From positions 1,310,501 through 1,374,500 of the forward strand of contig JAWKLZ010000002.1 in the NCBI GenBank assembly GCA_041392475.1: a stretch of DNA of 64,000 nt. Reading direction: 5' to 3'. Below the pieces are notes generated by a model, which saw only the letters and a list, made by a program, of their open reading frames with translations, was not told where the DNA came from and ran no database searches. The stretch is from Chitinophagales bacterium. GTDB lineage: Bacteria > Bacteroidota > Bacteroidia > Chitinophagales > UBA2359. Each line of letters starts with the position of its first letter. Position 1 is the first letter of the stretch. The position numbers and the translations under genes were made by a program. Below, one piece after another: positions 50,660 through 59,701 of this stretch.

Positions 50660-51490
50660 ATGAGCAAACAAGCAGAAATGTCTTTTATCGAACACTTGGA
50701 AGAACTGCGGTGGCATATTGCACGCTCATTGGTGGCAATTTGTGTTTTTGCTGTTCTCGCATTTCTTGCCAAAAGTTTCATTTTTGACACCTTACTATTT
50801 GGCCCCAAAGAGGCTTGGTTTCCTACTTATTCAGCACTTTGCAAGGCTTCACACTACTTTGGCATGGGAGAAAGTTTGTGTTTTTCTCCACAGCCTTTCA
50901 AGATTATTGTAGTAGAACCCATGGCGCAGTTTTTATCCCATATCAAGGTGTCAATAGTCTTGGGACTGATTCTTGGTTTTCCCTATATTTTTTATGAGAT
51001 GTGGAAATTTATTGCGCCAGCTTTGTACGACAATGAAAAAAAATATACCAGAGGAATTGTATTCATTAGTTCGCTCTTGTTTTTGATAGGTGTTGGGTTT
51101 GGTTATTTTGTGTTGTGTCCTTTTTCGCTTAACTTTTTTGCGAGTTATTCGGTGAGCGAGGAGGTTACCAATACTTGGGGATTAACGGATTATGTTTCAT
51201 TGATAGCTACTTTGGTTTTGGCAGCGGGGGTAATGTTTGAATTGCCGATGGTCGTGTATTTTCTCTCCAAAGTCGGTATTGCTACGCCCGAAAGTATGCG
51301 TGAATACCGCAAACACGCTTTTGTAGCTATTTTGCTTTTGTCCGCCATCATTACCCCGCCGGATGTGGTTTCGCAATTGTTGGTCGGATTGCCTGTCTAT
51401 ATGCTCTATGAAATGAGCATTTTTATTTCGGCTAGTGTTCAGAAAAAGGAAATAGCCTTGGAAAAAGCGGAGGAGGCGAAATTGAAGTAA
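50660..51490 (+). CDS. tatC: Sec-independent (twin-arginine) translocase subunit TatC
   Basis: 276 residues with six membrane spans. The conserved start MSFIEHLEELRWHIARS and the strand QPFKIIVVEPMAQF, FPYIFYEMWKFIAPALYDNE and the late SAIITPPDVVSQLLVGLP are TatC signatures. TatC recognises RR signal peptides and, with TatA, exports folded proteins, in this window the sulfite oxidase. No tatA is seen nearby. RidA follows 69 bases downstream on the same strand. Confidence 0.95.
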   Translation: MSKQAEMSFIEHLEELRWHIARSLVAICVFAVLAFLAKSFIFDTLLFGPKEAWFPTYSALCKASHYFGMGESLCFSPQPFKIIVVEPMAQFLSHIKVSIVLGLILGFPYIFYEMWKFIAPALYDNEKKYTRGIVFISSLLFLIGVGFGYFVLCPFSLNFFASYSVSEEVTNTWGLTDYVSLIATLVLAAGVMFELPMVVYFLSKVGIATPESMREYRKHAFVAILLLSAIITPPDVVSQLLVGLPVYMLYEMSIFISASVQKKEIALEKAEEAKLK

Positions 51491-51559
51491 AACATTGAAT
51501 AGTGGTTGCTAAATTTATTGACGGATTATTGGTTTCTCAAAACTTTAGTTATCAAGTAA

Positions 51560-51943
51560 ATGAAACGACAAAATATATCTTCTAATACGAAATGGGAAAG
51601 CATAGTTGGTTATTCGAGAGCTGTAAGAGTCGGCAACATCATTGAAGTGGCTGGCACGACTGCTTTGGACGGCGAAACGGTGATTGCTCCAAAAGATGCG
51701 TACGAACAAACCAAATTCATTTTTCAGAAAATAGAAACTGCCCTAAAAGAAGCCGGAGCGGGGCTTCAAGATGTGGTTCGTACTCGAATGTTTGTGACGG
51801 ATATTGGGTATTCGGAGGGGGTCGGACGAGCGCACAGTGAATTCTTCCATGACATTCGTCCTACTGCTACGATGTTAGAAATCTCGAAATTGGTGGATGA
51901 AAATTTAGTAGTAGAGATTGAAGTTACTGCGATTGTTCAGTAA
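51560..51943 (+). CDS. RidA/YjgF-family protein
   Basis: 127 residues with the YjgF/RidA trimer fold: GYSRAVRVGNIIEVAGTTAL, EQTKFIFQKIETALKEAG and the conserved VVRTRMFVTDI (Arg) and LVVEIEVTAIV (Glu). RidA proteins hydrolyse reactive enamines/imines from PLP enzymes; the R...E pair is present, although the RidA-type N-terminal motif is changed and it could be a different subgroup. It ends one base before the convergent LOG gene. Confidence 0.88.
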   Translation: MKRQNISSNTKWESIVGYSRAVRVGNIIEVAGTTALDGETVIAPKDAYEQTKFIFQKIETALKEAGAGLQDVVRTRMFVTDIGYSEGVGRAHSEFFHDIRPTATMLEISKLVDENLVVEIEVTAIVQ

Positions 51944-51944
51944 T

Positions 51945-52535
51945 TTAAGTCCTTGTCCTATCCAACCATTTTTCTTGCTCTGCAATGGGTTGATAATTGA
52001 GCAATTGCTTCAATAAAACATCAGGCTTGGGAGAAGCATGCAACATTTCATAGTTACTTTTGCTCAAAAATCGCTCTTGTACCATGTTTTCAAAGAAAGC
52101 CAATAAGTGGTCATAATATCCTCCCACATTCAAGATGCCAAAGGGTTTGGGATGCAAACCCAATTGTCCCCAAGTGAAAATCTCGAAAAACTCCTCCATC
52201 GTTCCGATTCCGCCAGGCATGGTGATAAAAGCATCCGATAAGTCTGCCATCAACTCCTTACGCTGGTGCATGGTTTTGACCAGTTTCATTTCGGTCAAAC
52301 CTGTATGGCCTACTTCTTTATCCATCAAAAAATGAGGAATTACCCCAATTGCCTCTCCTCCTTTTTCAAGCACTGCATCTGCAATGATGCCCATTAAACC
52401 CACATTGCCGCCCCCAAAAATGAGGCGGATATTGTTTTCAACTAATAAATATCCAAATTGCTTGGCTGCCTCTATATATTCAGGCTTAGTTCCTGCATTG
52501 GAGCCACAAAAAACACATATACTTTTCAAAATCAA
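51945..52535 (-). CDS. LOG-family (TIGR00730) cytokinin riboside monophosphate phosphoribohydrolase-like protein
   Basis: 196 residues with the Rossmann start KSICVFCGSNAG, the nucleotide loop FGGGNVGLMGIIADA and the catalytic motif PGGIGTMEEFFEIFTW. Bacterial LOG proteins cleave the N-glycosidic bond of AMP-type nucleotides; cytokinin production is known only for some. The gene is convergent with ridA. An inverted-repeat element lies in its upstream region (52586-52660). Confidence 0.92.
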   Translation of the reverse strand: MILKSICVFCGSNAGTKPEYIEAAKQFGYLLVENNIRLIFGGGNVGLMGIIADAVLEKGGEAIGVIPHFLMDKEVGHTGLTEMKLVKTMHQRKELMADLSDAFITMPGGIGTMEEFFEIFTWGQLGLHPKPFGILNVGGYYDHLLAFFENMVQERFLSKSNYEMLHASPKPDVLLKQLLNYQPIAEQEKWLDRTRT

Positions 52536-52585
52536 TAATTTTAGAAATGAATTCTTTTAGTTTACCAAAGATTTTGGCGGTAGTA

Positions 52586-52660
52586 GCCTTTCAAGTTTAT
52601 TCCAAAAAAGTCGAAGAATTCTGAAGATTCAGGCATTTTCTTAAAAAAAACTTCAAAAGT
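52586..52660. repeat. Degenerate inverted-repeat element with 49-nt spacer
   Basis: GCCTTTCAAGTTT (52586-52598) and AAACTTCAAAAGT (52648-52660) are inverted with three mismatches; the spacer is 49 bases. The right arm is identical to that of the element at 9330. It lies between the mannose-1-phosphate guanylyltransferase and LOG genes. Confidence 0.5.
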
Positions 52661-52719
52661 CTTCACCATAAAATCTATTACCCATAACTGTTCATCTTCC
52701 TGCGTCAAATATTCACCGT

Positions 52720-53811
52720 TTACAAATACAGTGTTCCTTTTGTGTCTTTAATATCCGCATTGATTTGTTTGATTTTTTGCTCATCCTTCATCTTACAAAT
52801 CATCAATACATCTTCCGTATCTACTACACATAAGCCTTTCACTCCCTGCAATACCACCATTTTCTGATTAGGAGCCATCACCACACAATTTTGGGTATCA
52901 TATAGCATTACATTCTCGCCCTCTACGGCATTGCCGAAGTAATCCTTGTCGTGATTTTCCCAAAGCGAAGTCCACGTTCCTAAGTCATTCCAACCAAAAC
53001 TTGAAGGCAAAACATACACATTTTCAGCGTGTTCCATAACGGCATAGTCAATCGAAATGTTTTTGCAGAGAGAATAGGTTTTATGGACAAAATCCGTTTC
53101 TTTGTCTGTATTGTAAACCGCCTCTTTTACTCCGACTTCAAACAATTCATTGATCTCAGATGCATAATTTCGGAAAGAAGCAATGATATGCTGTACATGC
53201 CAAATAAAAATACCTGAATTCCACAAAAAATCTCCACTCTTCAAAAATGCCTCTGCAAGCTCCAGATTTGGTTTTTCGGTAAATGTTTTCACTTTATACA
53301 GTTCGTCAACTTGCTTATCTTCATCGTATTGAATATAGCCATAACCCGTATCAGGGCGGTGTGGCTTGATCCCCAAAGTCACCAAAGCATCTTTATTGGC
53401 TGCAAAATTTAGTGCCTTGTGAATATGCGCTGCAAAAGCATCTGCTTCAAGAATCAAATGATCCGAAGGTGCTACAATAAAAGTCGCATTGGGATTGATG
53501 GCAGCCAATTTATAGGCAATATAGGCGACACAAGGCCCAGTGTTTCTTCGAGCAGGTTCTGCCACTATTTGAAAATCTTGAATAGTAGGCAGTTGTTTTT
53601 TCATTTCCTCCACATACATTTCACCTGTAATAATGTAGATATGGTCTTCAGGAACAATTTTGGCAAATCGCTCATAGGTCATTTGAATGAGGGTTTTTCC
53701 TGTTCCCAAAATATCCAAAAACTGTTTAGGACGGTGTACTCGACTTTGAGGCCAAAAACGACTGCCGATACCACCAGCCATGATTGCCACATAAAAATTA
53801 TTGTTATCCAT
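52720..53811 (-). CDS. Mannose-1-phosphate guanylyltransferase
   Basis: 363 residues, corresponding to the nucleotidyltransferase half only, without the phosphomannose isomerase domain of longer ManC proteins. The signature VAIMAGGIGSRFWPQSR begins the nucleotide-binding fold, with RPKQFLDIL, IVAPSDHLI, GYGYIQYDED and TFTEKPN. It makes GDP-mannose from GTP and mannose-1-phosphate, a precursor of polysaccharide and glycan sugars. It follows the isomerase gene on the same strand with a 136-base gap. Confidence 0.93.
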   Translation of the reverse strand: MDNNNFYVAIMAGGIGSRFWPQSRVHRPKQFLDILGTGKTLIQMTYERFAKIVPEDHIYIITGEMYVEEMKKQLPTIQDFQIVAEPARRNTGPCVAYIAYKLAAINPNATFIVAPSDHLILEADAFAAHIHKALNFAANKDALVTLGIKPHRPDTGYGYIQYDEDKQVDELYKVKTFTEKPNLELAEAFLKSGDFLWNSGIFIWHVQHIIASFRNYASEINELFEVGVKEAVYNTDKETDFVHKTYSLCKNISIDYAVMEHAENVYVLPSSFGWNDLGTWTSLWENHDKDYFGNAVEGENVMLYDTQNCVVMAPNQKMVVLQGVKGLCVVDTEDVLMICKMKDEQKIKQINADIKDTKGTLYL

Positions 53812-53947
53812 TGGAATTGTTTGTTTTAGAAGATAAGTGAGTTGAAAAAAATAATTTATATGCTAAAAAATACGCACTTAATAGGTTCAACTCAAAACAA
53901 GTTAGATTTGTTTAAACTCGTACAAATATGATACCTTAGTCTGTTTT

Positions 53948-54922
53948 CTAAACCAGTCCTTCTCGAATTAAATCGTGGATATGTACAATACCCACATACT
54001 GACCTGCTTCAACAACTACCAATTGTGTGATTTTGTGTTGTTTCATTCGTTCCATTGCTTCGACTGCCATTGCTTCTTTTTCAATCGTTTTCGGATGCAG
54101 CGTCATAATGTCTTGAGCCGTGAGTTCACCAAGCGAGGTATATTTTTGAAGTGTGCGCCGCAAGTCACCATCTGTAATTACCCCCATCAATACGTCTTGT
54201 TCATTTACAACAGCAGTTGCACCCAACATTTTTGAGCTGATTTCGATGATAACGGATTTAATATCTGCCGTATGAAGCACTTTTGGAGGAGTATTTTGGG
54301 CATATACATCCGATACACGCAGATAAAGTTGTTTTCCCAAAGCTCCACCTGGATGAAATCGGGCAAAATCTTCGGTGCTAAAACCCCTCAACTCCAAAAT
54401 ACAAACCGCCAGAGCATCTCCCATTGCCATTTGGGCAGCGGTGCTAGCCGTTGGAGCGAGGTTATGAGGACAGGCTTCTTGTTGGACTGTTGTATTAATA
54501 GCAAAATCGACCTGTTGGGCAAGGTAAGACTGCATATTTCCTACCAAAGCAATCAAAATACTACCCACGTTTTTAAGCAAAGGAATCAGCACTTTAATCT
54601 CGGCAGTTTCGCCACTTTTGGAGAGGCAAATCACCACATCCCCTTTTCGGATCATTCCCAAATCACCGTGGATGGCATCTGCTGCATGCATAAACAAAGC
54701 AGGCGTACCAGTCGAATTGAAGGTAGCCACTATTTTTTGGGCAACAATTGCACTCTTTCCGACACCTGTAAAAACAACTCTTCCCTCGGTGGCTAAAATG
54801 GTTTGAACGCTCTGGTAAAAATTTTCTTCAACAAAACCCTTCAATGTTTCGATGGCTTGCGCCTCAATTTCAAGGGTGCGTATAGCAATTCTGTTAATTT
54901 TTTCGTTAAGTAACTTATTCAA
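53948..54922 (-). CDS. kdsD: D-arabinose 5-phosphate isomerase (KpsF/GutQ family)
   Basis: 324 residues, the usual family length. The SIS domain (about 35-165) has VVFTGVGKSAIVAQKI, TGTPALFMHAADAIHGDLGM and CLSKSGETAEIKVLIP. Two CBS domains follow (about 205-324), with MGVITDGDLRRTL and DIMTLHPKTI. It interconverts ribulose-5-phosphate and arabinose-5-phosphate, the first step of Kdo for lipopolysaccharide. It is divergent from recQ. Confidence 0.93.
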   Translation of the reverse strand: MNKLLNEKINRIAIRTLEIEAQAIETLKGFVEENFYQSVQTILATEGRVVFTGVGKSAIVAQKIVATFNSTGTPALFMHAADAIHGDLGMIRKGDVVICLSKSGETAEIKVLIPLLKNVGSILIALVGNMQSYLAQQVDFAINTTVQQEACPHNLAPTASTAAQMAMGDALAVCILELRGFSTEDFARFHPGGALGKQLYLRVSDVYAQNTPPKVLHTADIKSVIIEISSKMLGATAVVNEQDVLMGVITDGDLRRTLQKYTSLGELTAQDIMTLHPKTIEKEAMAVEAMERMKQHKITQLVVVEAGQYVGIVHIHDLIREGLV

Positions 54923-55183
54923 TGAGGTGATTTTTTGCTTTACAATAAAATATTCGTAAATTTAAGAAAACTATAAACAGTACCCATTTTTTAGTTTTTA
55001 AAAGCAATACAAGTCCGCAAAGTTTTGCCAAAGAACAAAGTCTCTATACCGTTGTTTGGCTTATCTGCACTTCAAATGATTTTATGAGTTATTTGGATGA
55101 TTGCAGTTTTTGCAGTAATTTCACTTTTTGTTTTGAACAGAAAACACATTAATTAAAGAATTAAATTATTCAATTGCCCAACT
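54923..55183. other. Divergent intergenic region kdsD-recQ
   Basis: 261 A/T-rich bases. No perfect Bacteroidota promoter or other structure is recognised, although promoters in both directions are expected. Confidence 0.4.
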
Positions 55184-57394
55184 ATGGAAGCAGTAGTAGT
55201 AGCAGACAGATTGCAGCAGGCATTATCAGAGTATTTTGGCTTCGACTCATTCAAAGACAACCAAGAATACATTATTCAAAATATTTTAGATGGCAGAGAC
55301 ACGTTGGTTATTATGCCTACAGGTGGAGGAAAGTCTCTTTGTTATCAACTACCTGCCATTATGAGTGAAGGAACAGCCCTTATCATCTCTCCGTTGATTG
55401 CTTTGATGAAAAATCAGGTAGATATGATGCGAGGTTATAGTAGTATAGACAGCATCGCACACTTTATGAACTCTTCTCTCAGTAGAAGCCAACTCAAAAA
55501 AGTGAAGGAAGATCTACTAAATGGGGATACTAAAATGTTGTATGTAGCTCCCGAAACCCTTACCAAAGAGGATACCATTGCTTTTTTCAAGCAAATAAAA
55601 ATATCTTTTGTAGCAGTGGACGAAGCGCATTGTATCTCGGAATGGGGTCATGATTTCAGGCCTGAGTACCGTCGTATTCGTGAAATGGTGGATGCCATTG
55701 ATAGTAGTGTACCTATTGTAGCCTTAACAGCTACCGCTACTCCAAAGGTTCGAACGGACATCATGAAAAACCTTCGATTGAAAGAACCATACACTTATAT
55801 TGCTTCTTTTAATCGTGACAATTTGTATTATGAGGTACGTCCTAAAGGAAAAAAAGAGGAAGTTCTAAGACAAATCATCCAATTTATCAAAAGTGATGAT
55901 CCCAAATCAGGCATCATCTACTGCCTGAATCGAAAAACGACTGAAGAAATTGCAGAAAGCTTAATCGCCAATGGTATCAAAGCAGGTGCCTACCATGCAG
56001 GTTTAGACTCTGCTACACGCTCCGAAAGACAAGACCAATTTTTGCAGGAAGACATTCATGTGATTGTTGCAACGATTGCTTTTGGAATGGGTATTGATAA
56101 GCCCGATGTCCGTTTTGTGATTCACTTCAACATGCCCAAAAGCCTTGAAAACTACTACCAAGAAACAGGTCGTGCAGGTAGAGATGATATGGAGGGACAA
56201 TGCATTGGTTTCTTCAATTATGCAGACATGACCAAATTGGAGAAATTCATGCGGGACAAACCCGTGGCAGAACGGGAAATTGGAGGCCAACATTTATCTG
56301 AAGTCATTGGTTATGCCGAATCAGCAGGTTGCCGCCGACAATATCTTTTGCATTATTTTGGTGAGGAATACAACACAGAAGAGTGTAAGGGAATGTGCGA
56401 CAATTGCCGAAATCCAAAAGAGAAGCATGAAGTCAAAGACTTGATGAAACTCATGCTCAATGCTACTTCTGAGCTGCAAGAAAATTATCCAAGTAAATAC
56501 ATCATTGACTTTCTGATGGGCAGCAAAGCACAAGAACTCATCAACTTCAAACATGACGAACTTCCGAGCTTCAATAAAGGAAAAGACCATGATCAAACAT
56601 TTTGGAATTCGGTCATTACCCAAGCATTGCTCAACAACTTGCTGCGAAAAGACATCGAAAATTATGGTTTGCTCAAAATAACAGAAAAGGGACACAATTT
56701 TATTAAAAAACCTTTTTCTATCAAAATAGCGGTCAATCACAATTATGAGAATGTCAATTCAATGATATCTGAAAACGATTCTCATAATACTACAAGTGTT
56801 CTTGACCCTGTGCTTATCAAAATGCTGAAAGACCTTCGTAAGAAAGTTGCCAAGCAAAAAGGCATTCCTACCTATGTCATTTTTCAAGACCGTTCACTCG
56901 AAGAAATGGCAACGTATTATCCCATCAAGAAAGAGGAACTGGAAAACATCACAGGCGTAAGTCGTGGGAAAGCTGCTAAATATGGTCGAGAGTTTTTGAA
57001 ACTGATTGACAAATATGTAGAAGAAAACGAAATTGAACGTGCCAATGATTTTGTGGTCAAAACAACGGGCAGTAAATCGAAGGATAAAATCTACATCATC
57101 CAAAACATTGACAAGCGGATTCCATTAGATGCAATTGCAGATCACTTGAATCTCAATATGGAGGACTTGCTCATTGAAATCGAAAAAATGGTGGATGCAG
57201 GAACTAAATTAGACCTGAAATACCATATCAACAATATTCTGGATGAAGGACAACAAGAAGAATTGTTTGATTATTTCATGGAAACAGAAAACCCTTCCAT
57301 CAAGGATGCCATGACCGAACTAGACGATGATGAATATACCGAAGAAGATATTCGGTTGATGTACATACAATTCATGGCGAAAATGGCACACTAA
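55184..57394 (+). CDS. recQ: ATP-dependent DNA helicase RecQ
   Basis: 736 residues. The helicase core has MPTGGGKSLCYQLPA (Walker A), VAVDEAHCISEWGHDFRP (DEAH and the RecQ aromatic loop), ALTATATPKVRTDI, IVATIAFGMGIDKPDVRF and ETGRAGRDDMEGQC. The zinc-binding RQC part has CRRQYLLHYFGEE and CKGMCDNC, and an HRDC-like domain (VAKQKGIPTYVIFQDRSLE) is near residue 550. The tail of about 130 residues after the HRDC is typical of the longer Bacteroidota RecQ. It unwinds DNA in recombination and repair. Followed by a strong terminator. Confidence 0.96.
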   Translation: MEAVVVADRLQQALSEYFGFDSFKDNQEYIIQNILDGRDTLVIMPTGGGKSLCYQLPAIMSEGTALIISPLIALMKNQVDMMRGYSSIDSIAHFMNSSLSRSQLKKVKEDLLNGDTKMLYVAPETLTKEDTIAFFKQIKISFVAVDEAHCISEWGHDFRPEYRRIREMVDAIDSSVPIVALTATATPKVRTDIMKNLRLKEPYTYIASFNRDNLYYEVRPKGKKEEVLRQIIQFIKSDDPKSGIIYCLNRKTTEEIAESLIANGIKAGAYHAGLDSATRSERQDQFLQEDIHVIVATIAFGMGIDKPDVRFVIHFNMPKSLENYYQETGRAGRDDMEGQCIGFFNYADMTKLEKFMRDKPVAEREIGGQHLSEVIGYAESAGCRRQYLLHYFGEEYNTEECKGMCDNCRNPKEKHEVKDLMKLMLNATSELQENYPSKYIIDFLMGSKAQELINFKHDELPSFNKGKDHDQTFWNSVITQALLNNLLRKDIENYGLLKITEKGHNFIKKPFSIKIAVNHNYENVNSMISENDSHNTTSVLDPVLIKMLKDLRKKVAKQKGIPTYVIFQDRSLEEMATYYPIKKEELENITGVSRGKAAKYGREFLKLIDKYVEENEIERANDFVVKTTGSKSKDKIYIIQNIDKRIPLDAIADHLNLNMEDLLIEIEKMVDAGTKLDLKYHINNILDEGQQEELFDYFMETENPSIKDAMTELDDDEYTEEDIRLMYIQFMAKMAH

Positions 57395-57431
57395 TATCTG
57401 CCTTTTCCATTTCTAAATCTACGATACTAGC

Positions 57432-57472
57432 AAAAGGTAGTTGAAGATATCAACCTTCAACTACCTTTTTTT
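57432..57472 (+). terminator. Terminator after recQ
   Basis: A 15-bp perfect stem (57432-57446 with 57455-57469), eight-base loop, running into a seven-T tract, 38 bases after the recQ stop. Confidence 0.92.
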
Positions 57473-57582
57473 GTTAGCTCTACAATAGAAGAAAGTTTAA
57501 AGTAAATAGCATTCTAACTTTAACTCAGATAAGCTATTTACAATCAACCTGCATTTTACATTCAAAATAAATAAACATTACT

Positions 57583-58407
57583 ATGGATCCTCAAAAACAG
57601 TTTATAAAATACGCCATAATAGGGGTAATTGTATTCGTTATATTATTACTCTTTACAAATAGCACCTTCATCACCATCAAAGCAGGAGAAAAAGGCATCT
57701 TATTCAAAAAATTTGGTGGTGGATTGGACAATACCAAAGATGAAGTATATGGACAAGGTTTTCACGTCGTTGCGCCATGGAACGAAATGATTGTCTATGA
57801 TGTACGTGAGAAAATCAAGGAAGAACAAATGGACGTACTTTCAAGTGATGGACTACCCATTGAAGTAGATGTTTCTGCTCGCTTTCACCCCGTTGGTGAT
57901 AAAATTGGCTACCTACACAATGAAATTGGGAAAGAATATGAGAATATTGTCTTGAAAGATGTAGTGCGCTCGGCCGCTAGAGAAGTCATGGGAAAATATA
58001 CCCCCGAAGAACTCTACTCTAACAAACGAGATGCTGTACGTGAAGAAATTGAAGAAATCGTTCGTACTCAACTGCAAAAAAAATACCTTCGATTGGAAGC
58101 AGTTAACATCCGTTCTATCAAACTCCCAAAGACCATCGAAGATGCTATTCAAACCAAATTAGTGCAGGAACAAGAAAAAGAACAATATCAATTTAGGTTA
58201 GAAAAAGAAACGAAGGAAGCAGAACGTCGTAAAATTGAAGCAACGGGTAAAGCCGAAGCCAACCGCATCATCAGCGAAAGTTTGACCGACAAAATCCTTC
58301 AAGAAAAAGGCATTGAAGCTACCCTTGAACTTGCAAATTCTCCCAACGCAAAAGTAGTTGTAGTAGGATCAGGCGATAGTGGATTACCATTAATTCTAGG
58401 GCATTAA
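57583..58407 (+). CDS. Prohibitin-family (SPFH) membrane protein
   Basis: 274 residues. An N-terminal membrane helix (about 10-27) is followed by the SPFH/band-7 domain: ITIKAGEKGILFKKFGGGLD, FHVVAPWNEMIVYDVRE, VDVSARFHPVGDK and KDVVRSAAREVMGKYTPEE. A coiled coil (about 195-235) rich in E and K and a Gly-rich end close it. Prohibitin-like proteins form membrane rings that scaffold proteases or microdomains; the partner here is unknown. Followed by its own terminator. Confidence 0.93.
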   Translation: MDPQKQFIKYAIIGVIVFVILLLFTNSTFITIKAGEKGILFKKFGGGLDNTKDEVYGQGFHVVAPWNEMIVYDVREKIKEEQMDVLSSDGLPIEVDVSARFHPVGDKIGYLHNEIGKEYENIVLKDVVRSAAREVMGKYTPEELYSNKRDAVREEIEEIVRTQLQKKYLRLEAVNIRSIKLPKTIEDAIQTKLVQEQEKEQYQFRLEKETKEAERRKIEATGKAEANRIISESLTDKILQEKGIEATLELANSPNAKVVVVGSGDSGLPLILGH

Positions 58408-58874
58408 ACGATGCCCCCTCTACCAAAATACAGCAAAACACAAACAAACCCTCTGTTGGATTCTTAAAAATCCAACAGAGGGTTTTTGTTTTAAAACATA
58501 CACAAATGCACTCGGAATAAAACACCCAAATGAGCATTACCCTGTGTGTAAAATAAATCTTCAATGAATGAAAAGACATTGCGAAAATTTTCATAATCAA
58601 TAGTTTACTAAAAATAATGTGTTTACCTCGCTTCTTCCAATTGATTTTTTGATTGAGAAGCACACATATTAGAATTGTCACAAAAATGCAATAAAAAAGG
58701 AATGGTTTTTGTGTGTGTTCTTCAATATTACCATAAAGATAAAATTAACCCTCCTCTTTCACATACCCCTCCCAGATCTATTAATTGTGAAGTAATTTCC
58801 GTTGCTAATGCAACTCTATATACATACCCTACTCCTCAAATTACTTAATAATTAACGACTTACAACTCAATACC
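58408..58874. other. Intergenic region
   Basis: 467 bases. Apart from the prohibitin terminator (58446-58487) it is A/T-rich with weak inverted repeats (CACAAAAA/TTTTTGTG near 58679; AAGTAATTT/AAATTACTT near 58791). A minus-strand 120-codon frame here has no protein-like composition. No gene is called. Confidence 0.5.
58446..58487 (+). terminator. Terminator after prohibitin gene
   Basis: A 17-bp perfect stem (58446-58462 with 58469-58485), loop CTTAAA, ending in five T. 38 bases after the stop. Confidence 0.92.
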
Positions 58875-59627
58875 ATGAATTTAAAACTATTACTCATGTT
58901 CTTATGTCTATTTGGGATTCAAATAACAAACGCCCAAATTATAGACATTCAAGAAGTTGCCCAACTGCAATGGTATGGCAATGACAATTTTCAGTTCAAA
59001 ACCATTGAAGACCAAGATTTAGAGGTATCTATCAACAAATTTCCATGGGAATCCTTCACCCTTGACCTGGGCGAAATAGACATTTACCAATACCCCAAAG
59101 TCACCGTTGAATTATCTGCTAACCGTACCCTCCCTCTCCGAGTCGATTTGTACGACACTCAGCATGAATACCCTCTTACCCAAAACATCGAAGTAGCCGA
59201 TGAACGAATGATACTTAGCTACGACTATAGCCAAAGTTTTGAGCAAACAATAGACAAAAACAACTCTTTGTATTTGCTATTTTATGCAGCACCAGGAGAA
59301 AAATTTGCAGGGAAAATCCAGATTCATTCAATTCGTTTTGAAGCATTAAGCACAGATATTGAAGCAGTGACACAAACCGTAGACGACTATGTGCTGCGTG
59401 CTTTCCCCAATCCCACCAAAGATATTTTCTTTGTTAATCTACCCTTGAAGCCACTTCAATACATCAACCTCTACAACACATCAGGACAAGTTGTATTTAC
59501 CCAAGATATTTCCCAAAGTGCGGGAGATAGAATCAATATCGAGGTTGGTTTTTTCCCTGCGGGTAACTACATATTGCAGCTCGAAGGCGAAACTATCAGC
59601 TATACACAACAAGTAGCAATTGAATAA
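58875..59627 (+). CDS. T9SS-secreted protein of unknown function
   Basis: 250 residues with a signal peptide (ends NAQ). The first 150 residues form a beta-rich domain (WESFTLDLGEIDIYQYPKVT, LPLRVDLYDTQHEYPLTQN), resembling a galactose-binding-like jelly roll. A type A T9SS sorting domain follows (RAFPNPTKDIFFVNL, INLYNTSGQVVF, GNYILQLEGETISYTQQVAI). It is the first of two adjacent genes for secreted proteins on this strand; the next begins 74 bases on. Confidence 0.85.
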   Translation: MNLKLLLMFLCLFGIQITNAQIIDIQEVAQLQWYGNDNFQFKTIEDQDLEVSINKFPWESFTLDLGEIDIYQYPKVTVELSANRTLPLRVDLYDTQHEYPLTQNIEVADERMILSYDYSQSFEQTIDKNNSLYLLFYAAPGEKFAGKIQIHSIRFEALSTDIEAVTQTVDDYVLRAFPNPTKDIFFVNLPLKPLQYINLYNTSGQVVFTQDISQSAGDRINIEVGFFPAGNYILQLEGETISYTQQVAIE

Positions 59628-59701
59628 GGCTATGCCTGAAACCATTTTTTCCAAAAAAACCAAACCTTTTGTACACTTAATATTTTAGAAATCTAACCAA
59701 C

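Noticed and set aside
53838..53894. TGAGTTGAA/TTCAACTCA inverted repeat between kdsD and the guanylyltransferase gene
   Set aside because: The 39-base spacer and lack of a T-tract do not support a terminator, and it does not fit the 49-nt element family.
58319..58681. 120-codon minus-strand frame downstream of prohibitin
   Set aside because: It runs through the prohibitin terminator and its 3' end, lacks a domain-like composition and has no promoter.
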